A stretch of 64,000 bases of DNA from Vicia villosa (GCF_029867415.1 NC_081184.1:112489476-112553475); one strand, 5' to 3'; numbered from the stretch's first letter, positions 40,959-53,365 are shown. Program-made: numbers and translations. The notes: a model not told the origin generated them from the sequence alone.

Positions 40959-40970
40959 GCTCTGATGCCA
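40959..40970 (-). other. Primer-binding site of element B
   Basis: On the minus strand TGGCATCAGAGC, 2 nt from the LTR; identical to the site of element A, including its C variant. Confidence 0.9.
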
Positions 40971-40972
40971 AT

Positions 40973-42100
40973 TGAAGGATAGAAAAACACTTAGAAACGG
41001 GGGGGGGGGGGGGTTGAATAAGTGTGACTTTAAAAACTCTTAAGATAAAAACAATGAACACAATATTTTTATCCTAGTTCGTTGTTAACGAAACTACTCC
41101 AGTCCACCCCCTTAGAGTGATTTACCTCAACTGAGGATTTAATCCACTAATCAAACTTGATTACAATGGTTATCCACTTAGAAGCACTCTAAGTCTTCTA
41201 GAGTATACTGATCACACCTTGATCACTCTAGGAAATCAACACTTAGAAACTTCTAAGTCTTCTAGAGTCTACTGATCTCACAGATCACTCTAGGAACCTT
41301 TTACAATCAATGTAAAATAAATGATACAAGAGTTTGAATTGCTTCTTATAAAGCTATAATCACAACTGTGATCTTTCTCTTAAGTTCTATGCTTAACACT
41401 CACTAAATATTACAAAGAATGTGAGGTTGAAGATGAAGTTCGTGTGTATTGATTTCAGCAGCGTTTCAGTATGTTTTCAAAAGTTAGTTCATGCTTCTGA
41501 TCAGAACTTCATATATATAGGCGTTTGAGAAGATGACTGTTGGGTTGCATTTAATGCTTTGCGTGAATAGTACAGCTTTGCGTTTAATGTTTCACACTTT
41601 TGTCAACTACCTCGAGCCTTGCTTTTCCTGCTTTTACTGACTTTGCCTTTTATAGCTTCTAACGTTCCTTTTGTCAGTCTTACTAGCCTGTCATCTTGTA
41701 CTTGCTTCTGATTCTGATGTTTGTGAATACAACGTTTGAATAACCAGAGTCTCAGCTTGGTGCAGAGCATCTTCTTGTCTTGTGACTTTGAAGAGCTTGA
41801 GCGTGATACCATAAGAACTTCAGTGCTCCTGCTTCTGAACTCATGTTCTTCTGATGCTTCATTAGACCATGTTCTGATTCTGCTTGACCATCTTCTGATG
41901 TCTTGTGAGAGCATGTTCTGATGTTGCAATCATGAACCTTCTGAGTCAGTGCTTCTTAGCGCTGAATTGTGCATACTCCTTATATATTTCCTGAAAGGGA
42001 AAATGCATAGGATTAGAGTACCACATTGTCTTATAAAAAATTCATATATATTGTTATCATCAAAACAAGAATATTAATCAGAACAAATCTTGTTCTAACA
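40973..42100 (-). repeat. 5' LTR of element B
   Basis: 1128 bp; it aligns throughout with 25590-26713. A G-run of about 17 near 41000 is longer than in the other LTR. Most differences seen are C/T and G/A transitions, as expected for methylated DNA. Confidence 0.93.
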
Positions 42101-42105
42101 GTAGA

Positions 42106-43214
42106 ACACAAGAATAGAACTCTGCAAGAAGCTGCTATAGTCATGTTGCATGCCGAGAATCTTCCTAACCATTTCTGGGTTGAATCTATGAACATTCTTG
42201 TCACATTCACAATAGAGTAACCATCAGATTTGAAACCAAAGCCACTATGCATGAAATTTGGGAAGGAAGAAAACCAAATGTTAAATACTTCAATGTCTTT
42301 GGTAGCACGTTCTACTTCTTGGAAGATCGTGAGAAATAAATAAAGATGGATCCAAATAGGGACGAAGGTATATTCCCAGGGTACTCTATCAATATTAAGG
42401 CCTACAGACACTCGTACTAAGACAATGATGGAATCCATAAATGTTTTCGTTGATGAAAATTTTGAATAAAAAAGATGTTCTTGAGGATGAAAATGATGTG
42501 TCTCCTCAACAAATTGATGTCCCAACCGATGTCCCAAACAAAAGGTCTGACATTGAGTCTAAAAGCACAAATTCAGGAGAAACTCCCACCAACAAGGGAC
42601 CATCTCTCAAAATTCAGAAGGATTGTCACATTGAAAATGTCATTGGAATTTTGAATGGTGGAGTCATCACCAAATCTAGAGACATGATTTCCAACTCTTG
42701 CTTCATATCCAAGATTGAACCAAAGAATGTAAAACAAGCACTGAATGATGAGTTTTGGATGAATGTTATGCAAGAGGAACTTGTTCGATTCAAAAAGAAT
42801 AATGTATGAGAGTTAGTTCCAAGACCTGAAGATGTAAATGTCATTAGTACTAAGTGGATATTCAAGAACAAATCTGATGAATATGGTAATGTAACAACGA
42901 ACAAGGCAAGACTGGTTGCTCAAGGATACACTTAAATAAAAGGAGTTGGCTTTGATGAGACATTTGCTCTAGTTGCTTGACTTTAGTCCATTAGATTGTT
43001 ACTAGGAATTTGATGCATGATGACATTCAAATTGTATCAAATGGATGTCAAAAGTGAATTTCTGAATGGTTATCTTAATGAAGAAGTTTATGTCAAGCAA
43101 CCAAAGGGTTTCATTGATCTCAGTTTTCCAAATTATGTGTACAAGTTAAAGAAAGCTCTTTATGGTTTAAAATAAGCTCTAAGAGCTTGATATGAAAGGT
43201 TAACTGAGTTCCTA
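42106..43214 (+). pseudogene. Element C pol relic: integrase end and reverse transcriptase start
   Basis: It resumes the frame cut at 25589 with HKNRTLQEAAIVMLHAENLP, followed by a decayed linker (a 122-codon open piece at 42441-42809) and reverse transcriptase motifs [37 protein letters not shown] and [11 protein letters not shown]. Many stops. It is interrupted at about 43214. Confidence 0.85.
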
Positions 43215-43586
43215 TTCAACAGACTTCGCTTAGCGAGATGGTGCTCGCTAAGCGAGCTCTTGAAGCTTCAGCCACTGCCAAGGGGACAAAATAAGGGTCA
43301 TAGCGCGCTATAACTCTTGCTAAGTGGGCTTGTGCATAACTTTCTCCTTATTGCTCCAAAACTGCATATTCGAAGTTTTATCTTCGACACTTTATTACTC
43401 GAGGCTCTGATATGCATCAATACCTATAAAATGAATGAAAAATGGTCAAATGGTACATAAAACGAATCAAAATTTAAGTATACAAATATTTACACAAAAT
43501 ATGGGATTTTATTATAAAACGAAAAGAATAGAATCGATAAGTGCCACAATTATATACTCAAAATAACGATATTTTGGCTCTTATCA
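43215..43586 (-). repeat. LTR fragment replacing part of element C RT
   Basis: 372 bp between RT motifs LTEFLFN and FDDIVFGG. It contains CGCTTAGCGAG, CTCGCTAAGCGAGC and ends GGCTCTTATCA; on the minus strand TGATAAGAGCC is a plausible LTR start. About 30 codons of RT are missing, so this is a replacement or an insertion with deletion. No target duplication was found. Confidence 0.5.
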
Positions 43587-44560
43587 AAATCTCATTATAG
43601 CTTATATATAATTTGATGACATTGTATTTGGTGGAATGTCATACCAGATGAGGGTGTTTGTCCAACAAATGAAGTTTAAATTTGATATGAGTCTTGTAGG
43701 AGAACTGACTTATTTTCTTGAACTTCAAGTTAAGCATATGGAAGACAATATTTTTGTATCTTAAAGCAAGTATGCCAAGAGTATAATGAAGAAGTTTGAG
43801 CTTGACAATCCAAGCCACGAAATAACTCTTGCTGCTACACATGTGAAAGTAACCAAAAATGAAAATGGAGTTGATGTAGATCAAAATTTATACAGGAGCA
43901 TGATTCGGAGTCTGCTCTACCTCACAGGAAGTAGACCTGACATCAAATTATTTGTAAGTGTTTGTGCTAGATATCAAGCTAAACCTAAGACTAGTCATCT
44001 AACTCAAGTGAAGATAATCTTAAGGTTTACCAATGTGGCTATGGTATTCTCTATTCACATGACACTTACTCAATACTAGTAGAGTATTATGATGTTGATT
44101 GGGCTAGAAATGCAGATGATAGAAAAAGTACATCTGGTGGATGTTTCTTCCTTGGCATCAACTTAATATCTTGGTTCAGAAAGAAGCAAAATCATGTCTC
44201 ATTGTCTATTGATAAAGTTGAATATATTGATGCATTAAGCAGTTGCACTCAATTGCTCTAGATGAAAAAATTGAAAGAGTACAATGTGGGACAAGATGTC
44301 ATGACATTGTTTTGTGACAACTTGAGTGCTATTATTATTTCAAATAATCATGTTCAACATAGTAGAACCAAACACATTGACATAAGACATCACTTTATCA
44401 AGGAACTTATGGAGCATAAAATTTTAAACCTTGAACATGTAGCAACTAAAAAATAGTTAGCTGACATATTAATTAAGGCTTTATATGCAATTCAATTTGA
44501 AAGGTTAAGGGATGCTCTTGGTGTTTGCGTATGTGACAGTCTATAGCAGTCAAAGCTAGG
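43587..44560 (+). pseudogene. Element C pol relic: RT end and RNase H
   Basis: Motifs in order: FDDIVFGGMS (catalytic YVDD region, Y-V changed), GELTYFLELQVK, NLYRSMIRSLLYLTGSRPDI, then RNase H pieces DWARNADDRKSTSGG, FCDNLSAIIISNN and KHIDIRHHFI. Multiple stops and a frame change near 44050. Confidence 0.85.
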
Positions 44561-44718
44561 GAGGCGTGCAAGGAGACTAAGCAAGTATCTCCCTCTTATG
44601 TTATATGGTGCATGTGAAATGAAGCATATTATTCATTTTCAATCTCTCTCTTTTTATCTGGTCATTCGTTACAATCAAGGCTACTATTCTTATCTATCTC
44701 ATTTGGAATCAATAGATT

Positions 44719-44814
<96 letters not shown>

Positions 44815-45820
44815 TTCAAGTTTTTCCATTTCTTTTAAAAAACAAGTTAATCATTTGGAAAATCTAAGACTAAGGAGGCTAATGTGCTGGAAGACAAGTC
44901 TGAAAATAAGGCTAGGGATCTAGAGTCAAAGTAGGATGATTTGGATAAAAAAGGATCCAGGGTGGAGACACATGCTGGACCATCTGTTAGAGCAATTGTG
45001 ACTGTGAAAAATTCGGTCACAAATATGAAATCCTTAAAGAAGAGACATGTTCAAACACATGACTTTGACTCAAATGCTGATGAAGACTAAGTTACTTTCA
45101 TAGACTCATGTAGTTGGTGTGGAAATCAAGTCTAAAAGACCTGTTGATTCCATGTGTTTTTGCTTAGTTTTTTTGGCACTTGTGTTTTGGCATGATTACT
45201 TACTTGTTCTGGATTTGTAATGGCTGGATAGCCTTATAGTTTTGTTGCCAATAATTGTCTTGATGCTCTAGCATCTTTTTCAGCATCTGCGATACTAGTT
45301 GATTCTTGTATACTCCTAATTTAATGTGTATATGTGTTAACATGCTGATTGGCTGATTTTTCTAGAAAATATCTTTGCCAAATTATGGGAAAATGGAGGA
45401 GTAATGGTGTGTAGGGGTAATGTGTTATGACTATTGACAATGAGGTGTGATGTTTTTATATATTTTTGACTCTGATATATTTTGTTGACTCTGCTAAAAC
45501 ATATGGCCTGACACGTGGGCCTGAACTATGTGTACTGGTCTTGTGTGCGTGTTAGTAGGATATGTTGATTTTGACTTGACTACTAACTGTGTGATCATGC
45601 ATGACCGACTTTGTGATTGCATGACTGATTGTTTATTGGACTATCATTGTGTGTTTGACTGACGTGCAACAACCATTTGAGTTCTGACTATGCTACTAAT
45701 TTTTGTTGCTGCTACTCTGATTTCTACTGCTGTTGTTTGCTTTGTTTGCTCAACTTATGTTTCACATCTTGTATGTTTTTGAAGAATGTTGTTTTGCCAA
45801 AATTTGTCAAAGGGGACAAT
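44561..45820 (+). other. 3' non-coding region of element C with (TC)45
   Basis: A perfect (TC)45 microsatellite lies at 44721-44810. No gene is seen. The end is a decayed polypurine tract (caaaggggacaat, 45808-45820). Confidence 0.6.
44721..44810 (+). repeat. (TC)45 microsatellite
   Basis: 90 bp of uninterrupted TC. Reading frames made of Ser-Leu repeats here are artefacts of the repeat. Confidence 0.98.
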
Positions 45821-46430
45821 TGTTGTTCCTTTTGGATTGGCTACATCATGCAAAACAACATGGTTTGTTCAAGTAGTTTCTGTGAACAAGGACACATGTG
45901 GGAACAAATGTCTCAATTTGTGTGCAACATCATTCCCTTGTCAGCAGACTGATGTTGTAGGTGTTCTACTCATTATTTTCTAATTGTTTCAATCATATTT
46001 GTTGCGAATTTAATGCAAATTGTTTAGCAATGTGTGTGTGATTTGTTTGACAAATGTTGAAAGATTAAATCCATTTAAATGGAGATTTAAATTTGAATTT
46101 GAATTAAAAACAAATCATATATTTTGTTGGAGACTTTTGCTGAACAAATCAAATTCAATTGTATCATCTATAATCCCGAACGAAATCAAATCAAATATCC
46201 AAAAGAGAAAAAGCCTAGAATTGCATTACTATTTAAGGAGACTTTCACATCATCATTGAGGGTATGCACTAGAATTGAATATCGTTGTGTTAGGTTTATT
46301 TGATTCATTTTTTTGTGTTTCTTTTACATCACTCTAGCGCTTTCATTCACATCTTAAATCATAATAGTTGGTTTGTTTAGTTGAATTGTAATTTAAAATT
46401 GGTAACTTTAACTATTGTTGCTGATCACTT
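45821..46430 (+). repeat. 3' LTR of element C (right end approximate)
   Basis: It starts TGTTGTTCC after the tract. A TATA-like ACTATTTAAGG is near 46229. The right end is not defined; GATCACTTGGGTTAGTGATTG near 46425 may already be the leader part. The small frames at 45677-45983 are not genes. Confidence 0.5.
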
Positions 46431-47823
46431 GGGTTAGTGATTGAGAGAAAGTTAGAGGGGGTTCTCATATTTAAGGAAAGTCCTAAATAGAAAGACACTA
46501 GGATAGAATTAAGAAGATAGTCATTAAACAAGTGGCGTATTCATCTAAGACACTTTATACTACTTTTATAGAAGAGTGAATGTTCTTTCTTAGATTGATG
46601 CCATGTTGGAGGAAACTCGGGAGGGGGTCAACGAGGGAGCATATTACACTTGGGACACACTTTGTGAGAGACACACCACTTGTCCACCTAAAACCTTAAG
46701 ATGATAGGTATGTGGGTTCTCTCACTTATAAAGTGTTCATTCTTCTCTTTTATAACTAATGTGGGACTTCTTCCTCACACTTGATTCTCAACAATCACAT
46801 GTAAATGTGATTTACAATGAACTAGACTACCAATTCTTTTGTGCTTTTTATAATTCTATTTTAATTTTGTGTTGCTCCCATCATACAAAAGAAAATAGCA
46901 AGATGAGAACTTTGACAACTTCTCCAAGTGTCATAATTCTAGGTGCCATGCTATTTTTAAAGTTTTTATTTTAAGTAACATTCCTATTTTTGTTTTAATT
47001 ATTTAATATTGATTTTTATTTATTTTACTTCCAAGTAATTAGGTGTCATCCCATAAATATTCAATGTAAATGTAAATTAGGATACATTACCCCTTTCCCT
47101 ATTTTCTTCAGTTTCAATTCACAATTGAAGGGTCGTTTCAAATTCATTTTTCCTTTCCCAAATTTCTCAGTTTTCCCACACAATACTCTTCCAAATTTAT
47201 TTCTTTTTTTAGGATAAAACAAATATTAACTACAATTATCTTACTGATTAATGTGGTTTGTATTTTCCAAATAAGTTTTTCAAATTCTTTGGTCTTCCAA
47301 TGCTACATTATTTCCACTTACTCACTTCATCCAATTTATATTTTCAAAAATCTCTTTTCCACTTCCCTTCTTATATTCTTCTGTTTTTTTGTTGTTCAGA
47401 TCATTTTCTTCTTCTTTTTTTTCTTCTCATTTTGTGTTTTTTTTGTTGTTTAGATAATTTTTTTTCTTCTTTTTATCTAATTTTGTTTATTTTTTGATTA
47501 ACTGTTACAATCGATTTGTATGCTACTGTTTTTTTCATAAGAGAAGCCAAAAAAAGAATCAAAATATGGTCAACCTTTGAGAGAGTAGAGGTACATAGTG
47601 AATCTTGATTGCTTTTAAATTAAAGTTTAAATGATGAAATTGTATCTGTTGGAACAACTAATATCACATTAATTATTTTTGAATTCAGTTTTATGGGTAG
47701 AAAATCATTCTAAATTTGCTTTTGTTATTGTGATGTTTTCTGCTTTGGTATAATCTTGATGAATACTTCAAAATAGTTAACATTGCTTTTTGGGTTTTCT
47801 TTCTTCCATTACAATATTTATTA
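46431..47823. other. No gene; repeat-derived spacer
   Basis: 46440-46800 looks like an LTR or TRIM leader (TATAACTAATGTGGGAC near 46750). The remainder is AT- and T-rich; the reading frames 47253-47497 are T-rich artefacts. Confidence 0.4.
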
Positions 47824-48106
47824 CTCTCTCCGTTCCTTTTTAAGTGTCGTTTTAGCAAAAAGCTCTTCAACCAAGATAGTGGATTATTAGAGTTACTTTT
47901 CCTACTATATCCTTATTTATTTTTCTCTTTCCAAATAAATTCAATCATACACTCTCTTTTTCCAATAACTAATTGAAAATTTTGAGGTGGAGTTATTGAG
48001 AAAATAAGGGTATAAATGACAAATTATAACATTAAATTATAAAACGACACTTAAATAGGAACAAAAAAATTCTTCTAAAACGACACTTAAAAAGGAACGG
48101 AGGAAG
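47824..48106. mobile_element. Stowaway-type MITE
   Basis: 283 bp, ends CTCTCTCCGTTCCTTTTTAA and CTTCCTCCGTTCCTTTTTAA (inverted), TA duplication at 47822-47823 and 48107-48108. No coding capacity. Confidence 0.88.
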
Positions 48107-48257
48107 TAATTTACTTTTTATTTTGATTACCAATTTCAGTGAAAGATATCCAAACATACACAACTTATGCCCAATGGCAAAGTAACGCCCATTTTAGAAT
48201 AGGCAGAAGAAGGAGCAATTACAGAACAATTCTTCCTTTATGTTTGTCTGAATAACT

Positions 48258-48425
48258 GAGGTAATAACATTTCGAGGTTATGTCCGATTTGAAGTGGCAT
48301 AATTTCATGGAAAATGAATGCATTATTGGTAATTGTGATTAGTTAGAGGTGATAATATTTCGAGGTTATGGTCGATTTGAAGTGACATAATTTCATGGAA
48401 AATGAATGCAATATTGGCAATATGC
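48258..48425. repeat. Tandem duplication, 88-bp period
   Basis: Two copies beginning GAGGTRATAAYATTTCGAGG at 48258 and 48346, about 92% alike. Confidence 0.8.
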
Positions 48426-48573
48426 AGTGACTAATTAATCCCTAGCAGCTTTTTCTATTAACATTTTGATAAAATATTGGAATCCCTATTTTCTACCATT
48501 TTATTGATAATAATGATTTAATTTAAGTTTTTTTGTTGATGCATTTTTAATTCTTGTCTTTATATATGTGATT

Positions 48574-48741
48574 AGTGTTTAAATTAAATTATTGATGGTC
48601 TTAAAAAAAAAGTTATAATCAAAATGTTGTAGCTAGACCTTACATCCAAAAGAAATCAAGTGTTTAAATTAAATTATTGATGGTCTAAAAAAAGGTTATA
48701 ATCAAAATGTTGTAGCTATACCTTACATCTAAAAGAAATCA
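48574..48741. repeat. Tandem duplication, 85-bp period
   Basis: Two copies beginning AGTGTTTAAATTAAATTATT at 48574 and 48659, differing by a few bases and indels. Confidence 0.85.
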
Positions 48742-49355
48742 ATTTTATTAATTACAAGATTTCTTTTCCTTTTTGTTAACTTCATTTTGTTTTAAGCTTT
48801 TGTGCTTAATTCATTTATATATTTGAATTTTTGATTTTAGACTTTAAATTTAAGATATTTTGATTGTTTTTTTTAATAAAACTGTTTAAGATTTGTTATT
48901 GCATTAATTATTTCGTTGTCAATATACTTTTAAACATGTTATATATTTTGTACCATTTATAAAAAATTATTTATAAAAAATTACTTCGATACTTATAATA
49001 ATTAATTTTTTCATAAAATTAAATTTGTAAAATTATTAAAATGGTTAACTCATTTTTTCACCATCATACAAAAATTGTAATATATGATATCATCAAAATA
49101 AATTTTAAAGTGAATGATATTCCTTGAACTTATTGTGTCTCTTAAATTTAGAATCTTTAATATATCAAAGATAAAAATTTGCAATAAATTTGATATTCAC
49201 AAATATAATATTTACTTTATAATAATAACTATATTAAAAAATCATTAAAATCATACAATCTCGATACACTCTATCAAACCAGTTTCAAATCAATATTTTT
49301 CTGTTTCTTTTCTAAATGCAACCTACACTTTTAACAAATTTAAGCTTGAAAAAGG

Positions 49356-49612
49356 CTTAATCTATTTGTTTATAATGAAATAGTCATTTTAATTCTTAAT
49401 TTATTTTATATTTCATGTATCTATGAATATAGTTTTTATTTTTGTATAATTTAATTATAAAAAATATTTTAAATACTAAATACTCAACTTAATTGCTTAT
49501 AATGTAAAAGTCAGTTTAATTGTTAATTTATTATATATTTTACGTTTCTATAAATGTATATATTTTTTGTAAAATTTAGTTATAAAAAATTATTTTTAAA
49601 TACTAAATATTA
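49356..49612. repeat. Tandem duplication, about 132-bp period
   Basis: Two older copies starting near 49356 and 49488 (CTTAATYTATT/CTTAATTGCTTATAATG), diverged and AT-rich. Confidence 0.6.
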
Positions 49613-49739
49613 AAAAAATCATCTTTATTATTAAACATGGTTATTTCATGTCTAAGTAATTGAAAATTCAACTAAAATTATTTCTGTTACAAAAAATTAC
49701 TACTTTTTCTAATTGAGATTTAAAAAAATAAAGATAAAA

Positions 49740-49806
49740 TTAATTGGTATAAAATCTTTTTTTGGTATAAAATGATCATACACTATAAATGAATTAGATG
49801 ACTTTC
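49740..49806 (+). repeat. 67-bp inverted repeat, left copy
   Basis: Starts TTAATTGGTATAAAATC. The reverse complement is found, apparently without mismatch, at 52886-52952, 3.1 kb away. Confidence 0.85.
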
Positions 49807-50555
49807 AATATAAATACTAATAGAATGAGTCATATAATAAGACGGGTGAAATGCATTAAAAATTAAAGATTACGAAAGAAAATGTATTATAATATAAAAA
49901 TTTGTAAGATTATAAAATATAGTATTTCAATATAAAATAGATACATAAGTAATGTATGAATTAAATGGTATCAAAATGGTATGATAATATGAAATATTCT
50001 TAATTATTTTAAGATCACAAAAATAAAACTAATATATAATTATTGATTCAAACATTACAATTATAATTATTTAAAATTTCAATAAATTTTATTTTCTCCT
50101 AATATGAAATTTTTATGCAACGGGAAAAATGAAGTTATTGATCAAAAAATTAAATAATAACTGAAGCAAGTTTATTATTGATTCAATTATTTTTGTAAAT
50201 AATTCCAAAATAAAAATAATATTTATATAAATCAAATTTAACCTTGTCTCTAAAATATTATTGATTTTGTTTGTAAAATATTCTTTTAAATTGTTTTATA
50301 TAAATCATTATTATATATGATTTTATAACCAAATATATGAAAATATGTTGAATTTTAGAAGTAATAAATTTTAGAAGAAATGATAGAAAATAAAGATTTG
50401 TTTTAGTTGAATGAAATTTTTTCAATTGATTTCGTTTGAAAAATTGAGGATAGGTTGAATGTTTAAATTAATAAGGCGAATCAAAACAATTGTTACTGAT
50501 ATATCAATTATATTAAATTTTTTTAAAAAAATAGTTTTATATATTAAAATTTTAA

Positions 50556-50849
50556 GGGTTAATGAACTTTTTCGTCCCTTTAAATATTTTAAATTTCGTT
50601 TTTAGTCCCTCGAAAAATTTTCTTCAAGAAATCGTCCCTTCAAAATTTTTCTTCCGAACTATTGATCCCTAACGTCAAATTTCGTAGCTAATCGGTGGCT
50701 AATGTCGTAGCTAATCTCTAGCAAATTTGACGTTAGGGACCAATAGTTTAGACGAAAAATTTTGAAGGGACGATTTCTTAAAGGAAAATTTTGGAGGGAC
50801 TAAAAACGAAATCTGTAATATTTAGAGGGAGCAAAACGTTCATTAACCC
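50556..50849. mobile_element. Mutator-type MITE, foldback
   Basis: 294 bp, ends GGGTTAATGAAC ... GTTCATTAACCC, foldback over most of its length, perfect 9-bp target duplication AAATTTTAA (50547-50555 and 50850-50858). Same length and design, with repeated 'gtccct' words, as the MITE at 35420-35713, but the ends differ. Confidence 0.9.
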
Positions 50850-51799
50850 AAATTTTAATGAATAAGTAAGATTTATGAAATTGATTTATAATTAATGTGT
50901 AAATCATTTTCATTTAAAAGAATAATTTGTTGACGATGTAATCTATTTTTTTATTAGTAGCTTAAATCCAAAAATAACTCAATATATATTATTTGACATA
51001 TTTTTATTGAGTTAGAATTTGCATGGATGATAATCCTTGACAATAAATAAATAAAATAAAATTACAAGTTTTTTAATATGATACCATGATAAAAATAAGA
51101 ATTTGAAATGTAAATAAAACCTAACAATAAATAGTGAAAAAATTGTTAGTATTTGTTCTTTTTAGGATGCAAAATATTTTATTTACTAAAATTATTTGTA
51201 AATTTGTAATTATAATTTTATTTGTAAATTATGATTAGTTCTAAAATATTGTATTCACTTAAATAAATTTTAACCCCTGCTCGCACTTTTATATATATTG
51301 TTTTTATCTAAATTTATTTTAACGAGTTAAATAATATTATAAAAGATTAAAATAATTAACTTATATTTTAAATTACGAATGCAACTTATATCAAAATTAT
51401 TTATATTAATATATTTTTAATTATTTTAAAAAAATTATAATATGATTTACATTGGGTAATTTTTATATGATTAAATTATTAATAAACTAAATGATTGTAT
51501 ATGTCTTTGTGGTATTTTTTATTTAACGAGTTATTTTTTTAAACTTACAGAATTTATTAATTAATTAGAAATGTCCAAATTGTTTTATAATTTACAAAGA
51601 AAAATTAGTTAAATTAAATTTTTTATATATACTACTAATAACAATGACATTTTATTTATACAATAGTAATCTTACTATAACTAAAATTTTTGAATTATAA
51701 ATATTTTTTATTAAAAAAATTACTTAGAAAATATTTAATCGCACGGGTCTAAGTACTACTAGTATTATATTAACTCTGATTTAAAACATAGCAATCTCA

Positions 51800-52108
51800 A
51801 AAACTCCAGATCACTTATTATTGAACTTGAAGTTAAACATAATTTGGATTGCTATAATTTGGTGCATTTGGATTATGCGAAACGCCATTATCTTCAAGGG
51901 GGAAGCTTTTTGCTATGATGTGGTTTGTTCCAATATCATCTTCCTTTCATGGAGATGGTTGTCTTTTGGTTATCCTAAGTTCAAGGCCACTTACTATGAA
52001 TGGTTTAAATTTCCTTTATCTTGTTCTAACGCTTTTTAGCGTCTCTTTGTAAGAGTTGCACCCCTAGTGCGAGCTTTATATTGAATTGCTTATTAAAAAA
52101 AAAAAAAA
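51800..52108 (+). mobile_element. 5'-truncated LINE, 3' end with poly(A)
   Basis: One frame (51821-52039) reads IIWCIWIMRNAIIFKG and LSWRWLSFGYP, the C-terminal segment of plant L1-type reverse-transcriptase proteins (IWxIWxxRNxxIF ... LSWxW). A short 3' UTR with CACCCCTAGTGCGAG follows, then a 14-A tail (about 52094-52108). The 5' end is truncated near 51800. No clear target duplication. Confidence 0.75.
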
Positions 52109-52885
52109 TGTGAGTGAAATAAATTAAAAAATTGATCATTGGAAATAAGGCATGTGGGTGATTGCATCAAGAATTGAAGACAACGGTGGTCACCAGGATC
52201 CAGAGAAAAAATATTTTGCATTTCCAAAAGATGGGAGGAAATGCCGGGAAAGTGCTCGTGTCGCCTCGAAATGAAACACAATTGAAAAGGTTAATGTATT
52301 CTGTTTGGTGTGAACTCATCTCTATTTGCTTCATGGATCTGCATGATCTCTGAACCCTATCTCCTAGCTAGCTAGACAGGTTAGTAGGTTTGTTTCTAAA
52401 GCATGAGTGCAGTGCAGGTGAGTTAATGAGAATGACAAATGAGACATTAAAGAAATCAAGCATTCTTAATTTAGTACTAGTATGCATGTTTTCCTGGGAA
52501 TCGAGAAATAGAGACAAAGTTGGTTGCTTTCACTACTGCTAGTCTTTCATTCTAATTGGTGTGAATATTTCAATGTTGGTTGTCTACCTGCGTCATCTTA
52601 AATTTTAAATTTTAAAACATTAAACCTTACAAAAATAAATACTCCTAGGGTTTTATTTATTGACGATTTACATAGAAATAAATATTTTATTGAAAATAAT
52701 TTAATAATGGTTTAATTGTATCAAATTTTAAGTTATGTGTTGGATCATTTTACACATTTTTAAAAGACAATTATATGTGTATTTACATATGGCAGAGATT
52801 AATATTTGGGTTGAAGTGAATTATAATTAAAAATGTGGATGTAAATAGATTAAAAAACAATTAAATTACCGATCAGAATTATATG
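52109..52885. other. No gene seen
   Basis: Mixed sequence; the short frames at 52093-52353 have no motif. Confidence 0.4.
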
Positions 52886-52952
52886 GAAAGTCATCTAATT
52901 CATTTATAGTGTATGATCATTTTATACCAAAAAAAGATTTTATACCAATTAA
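52886..52952 (-). repeat. 67-bp inverted repeat, right copy
   Basis: Reverse complement of 49740-49806. Confidence 0.85.
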
Positions 52953-53160
52953 TTAACTCGATTTTCGATTTTAATTAATAAGAATTGTCGGATTGATAAA
53001 CAGAATTGATAGTTATATTTACCTATTTAATGTTTTGTTCAACCCATTATTAAGTCTAAATTTTACATCTGCGAAATCCTTCTCCTTTTATGTTTGAGAA
53101 TATCTCAATTAGCTCCTTGATACTCTTAGCCACCTAGCGAAATTCAAATTATGCCCCTGA

Positions 53161-53365
53161 TTGATTTCGTAGATACAAATTCGGAAGCATTTTTTTTTAA
53201 AAAAGTTAGTTTTTTCCGTAGATATGTATGCAGAAGTGTTAAAAACATAATAAACGTTGAAAAATTCAAAATATTTCAGTTTAGTAAACTCAAAATTCTT
53301 CCGTAGATGTATCTACAAAACGTGTAAAAAACAGAATGTTCTATAGATGTACCTACGGAACCTTC
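53161..53365. repeat. Array of short TCCGTAGATGTATC palindromes
   Basis: Variants of TTCCGTAGATGTACCTACGGAA occur near 53163, 53215, 53298 and 53343. Related TTCGGAGATGCAT words are found at 54092-54190 and ATATCCGAA words at 55960-56680. Confidence 0.5.

Larger units (their letters stand above)
25590..42100 (-). mobile_element. Element B: decayed Maximus/SIRE copia element with envelope-like ORF
   Basis: Minus-strand element flanked by a perfect GTAGA duplication (25585-25589 and 42101-42105) that lies in the integrase frame of element C. LTRs are 1124 and 1128 bp and differ at roughly 35 positions by eye (about 3%). Order on the minus strand: LTR, primer site, gag, pol, an envelope-like region, internal polypurine-like tract, tRNA-like motif array, tract, LTR. 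It contains a Tat/Ogre solo LTR (4709 bp) and a 294-bp MITE, so the original length was about 11.5 kb. gag and pol carry several stops and frameshifts. Confidence 0.94.
48742..50555. other. AT-rich intergenic DNA
   Basis: Apart from the duplication and the inverted repeat noted, nothing recognisable was found. Confidence 0.5.

Noticed and set aside
43215..43586. Intron in element C pol
   Set aside because: No GT/AG at the joints fitting the frame, and the content is LTR-like.
44598..44923. Ser-Leu repeat proteins
   Set aside because: Translation of the (TC)45 microsatellite.
47253..47497. Phe/Leu-rich small proteins with apparent membrane segments
   Set aside because: Product of T-rich DNA; two overlapping frames give the same composition and there is no promoter-like spacing.
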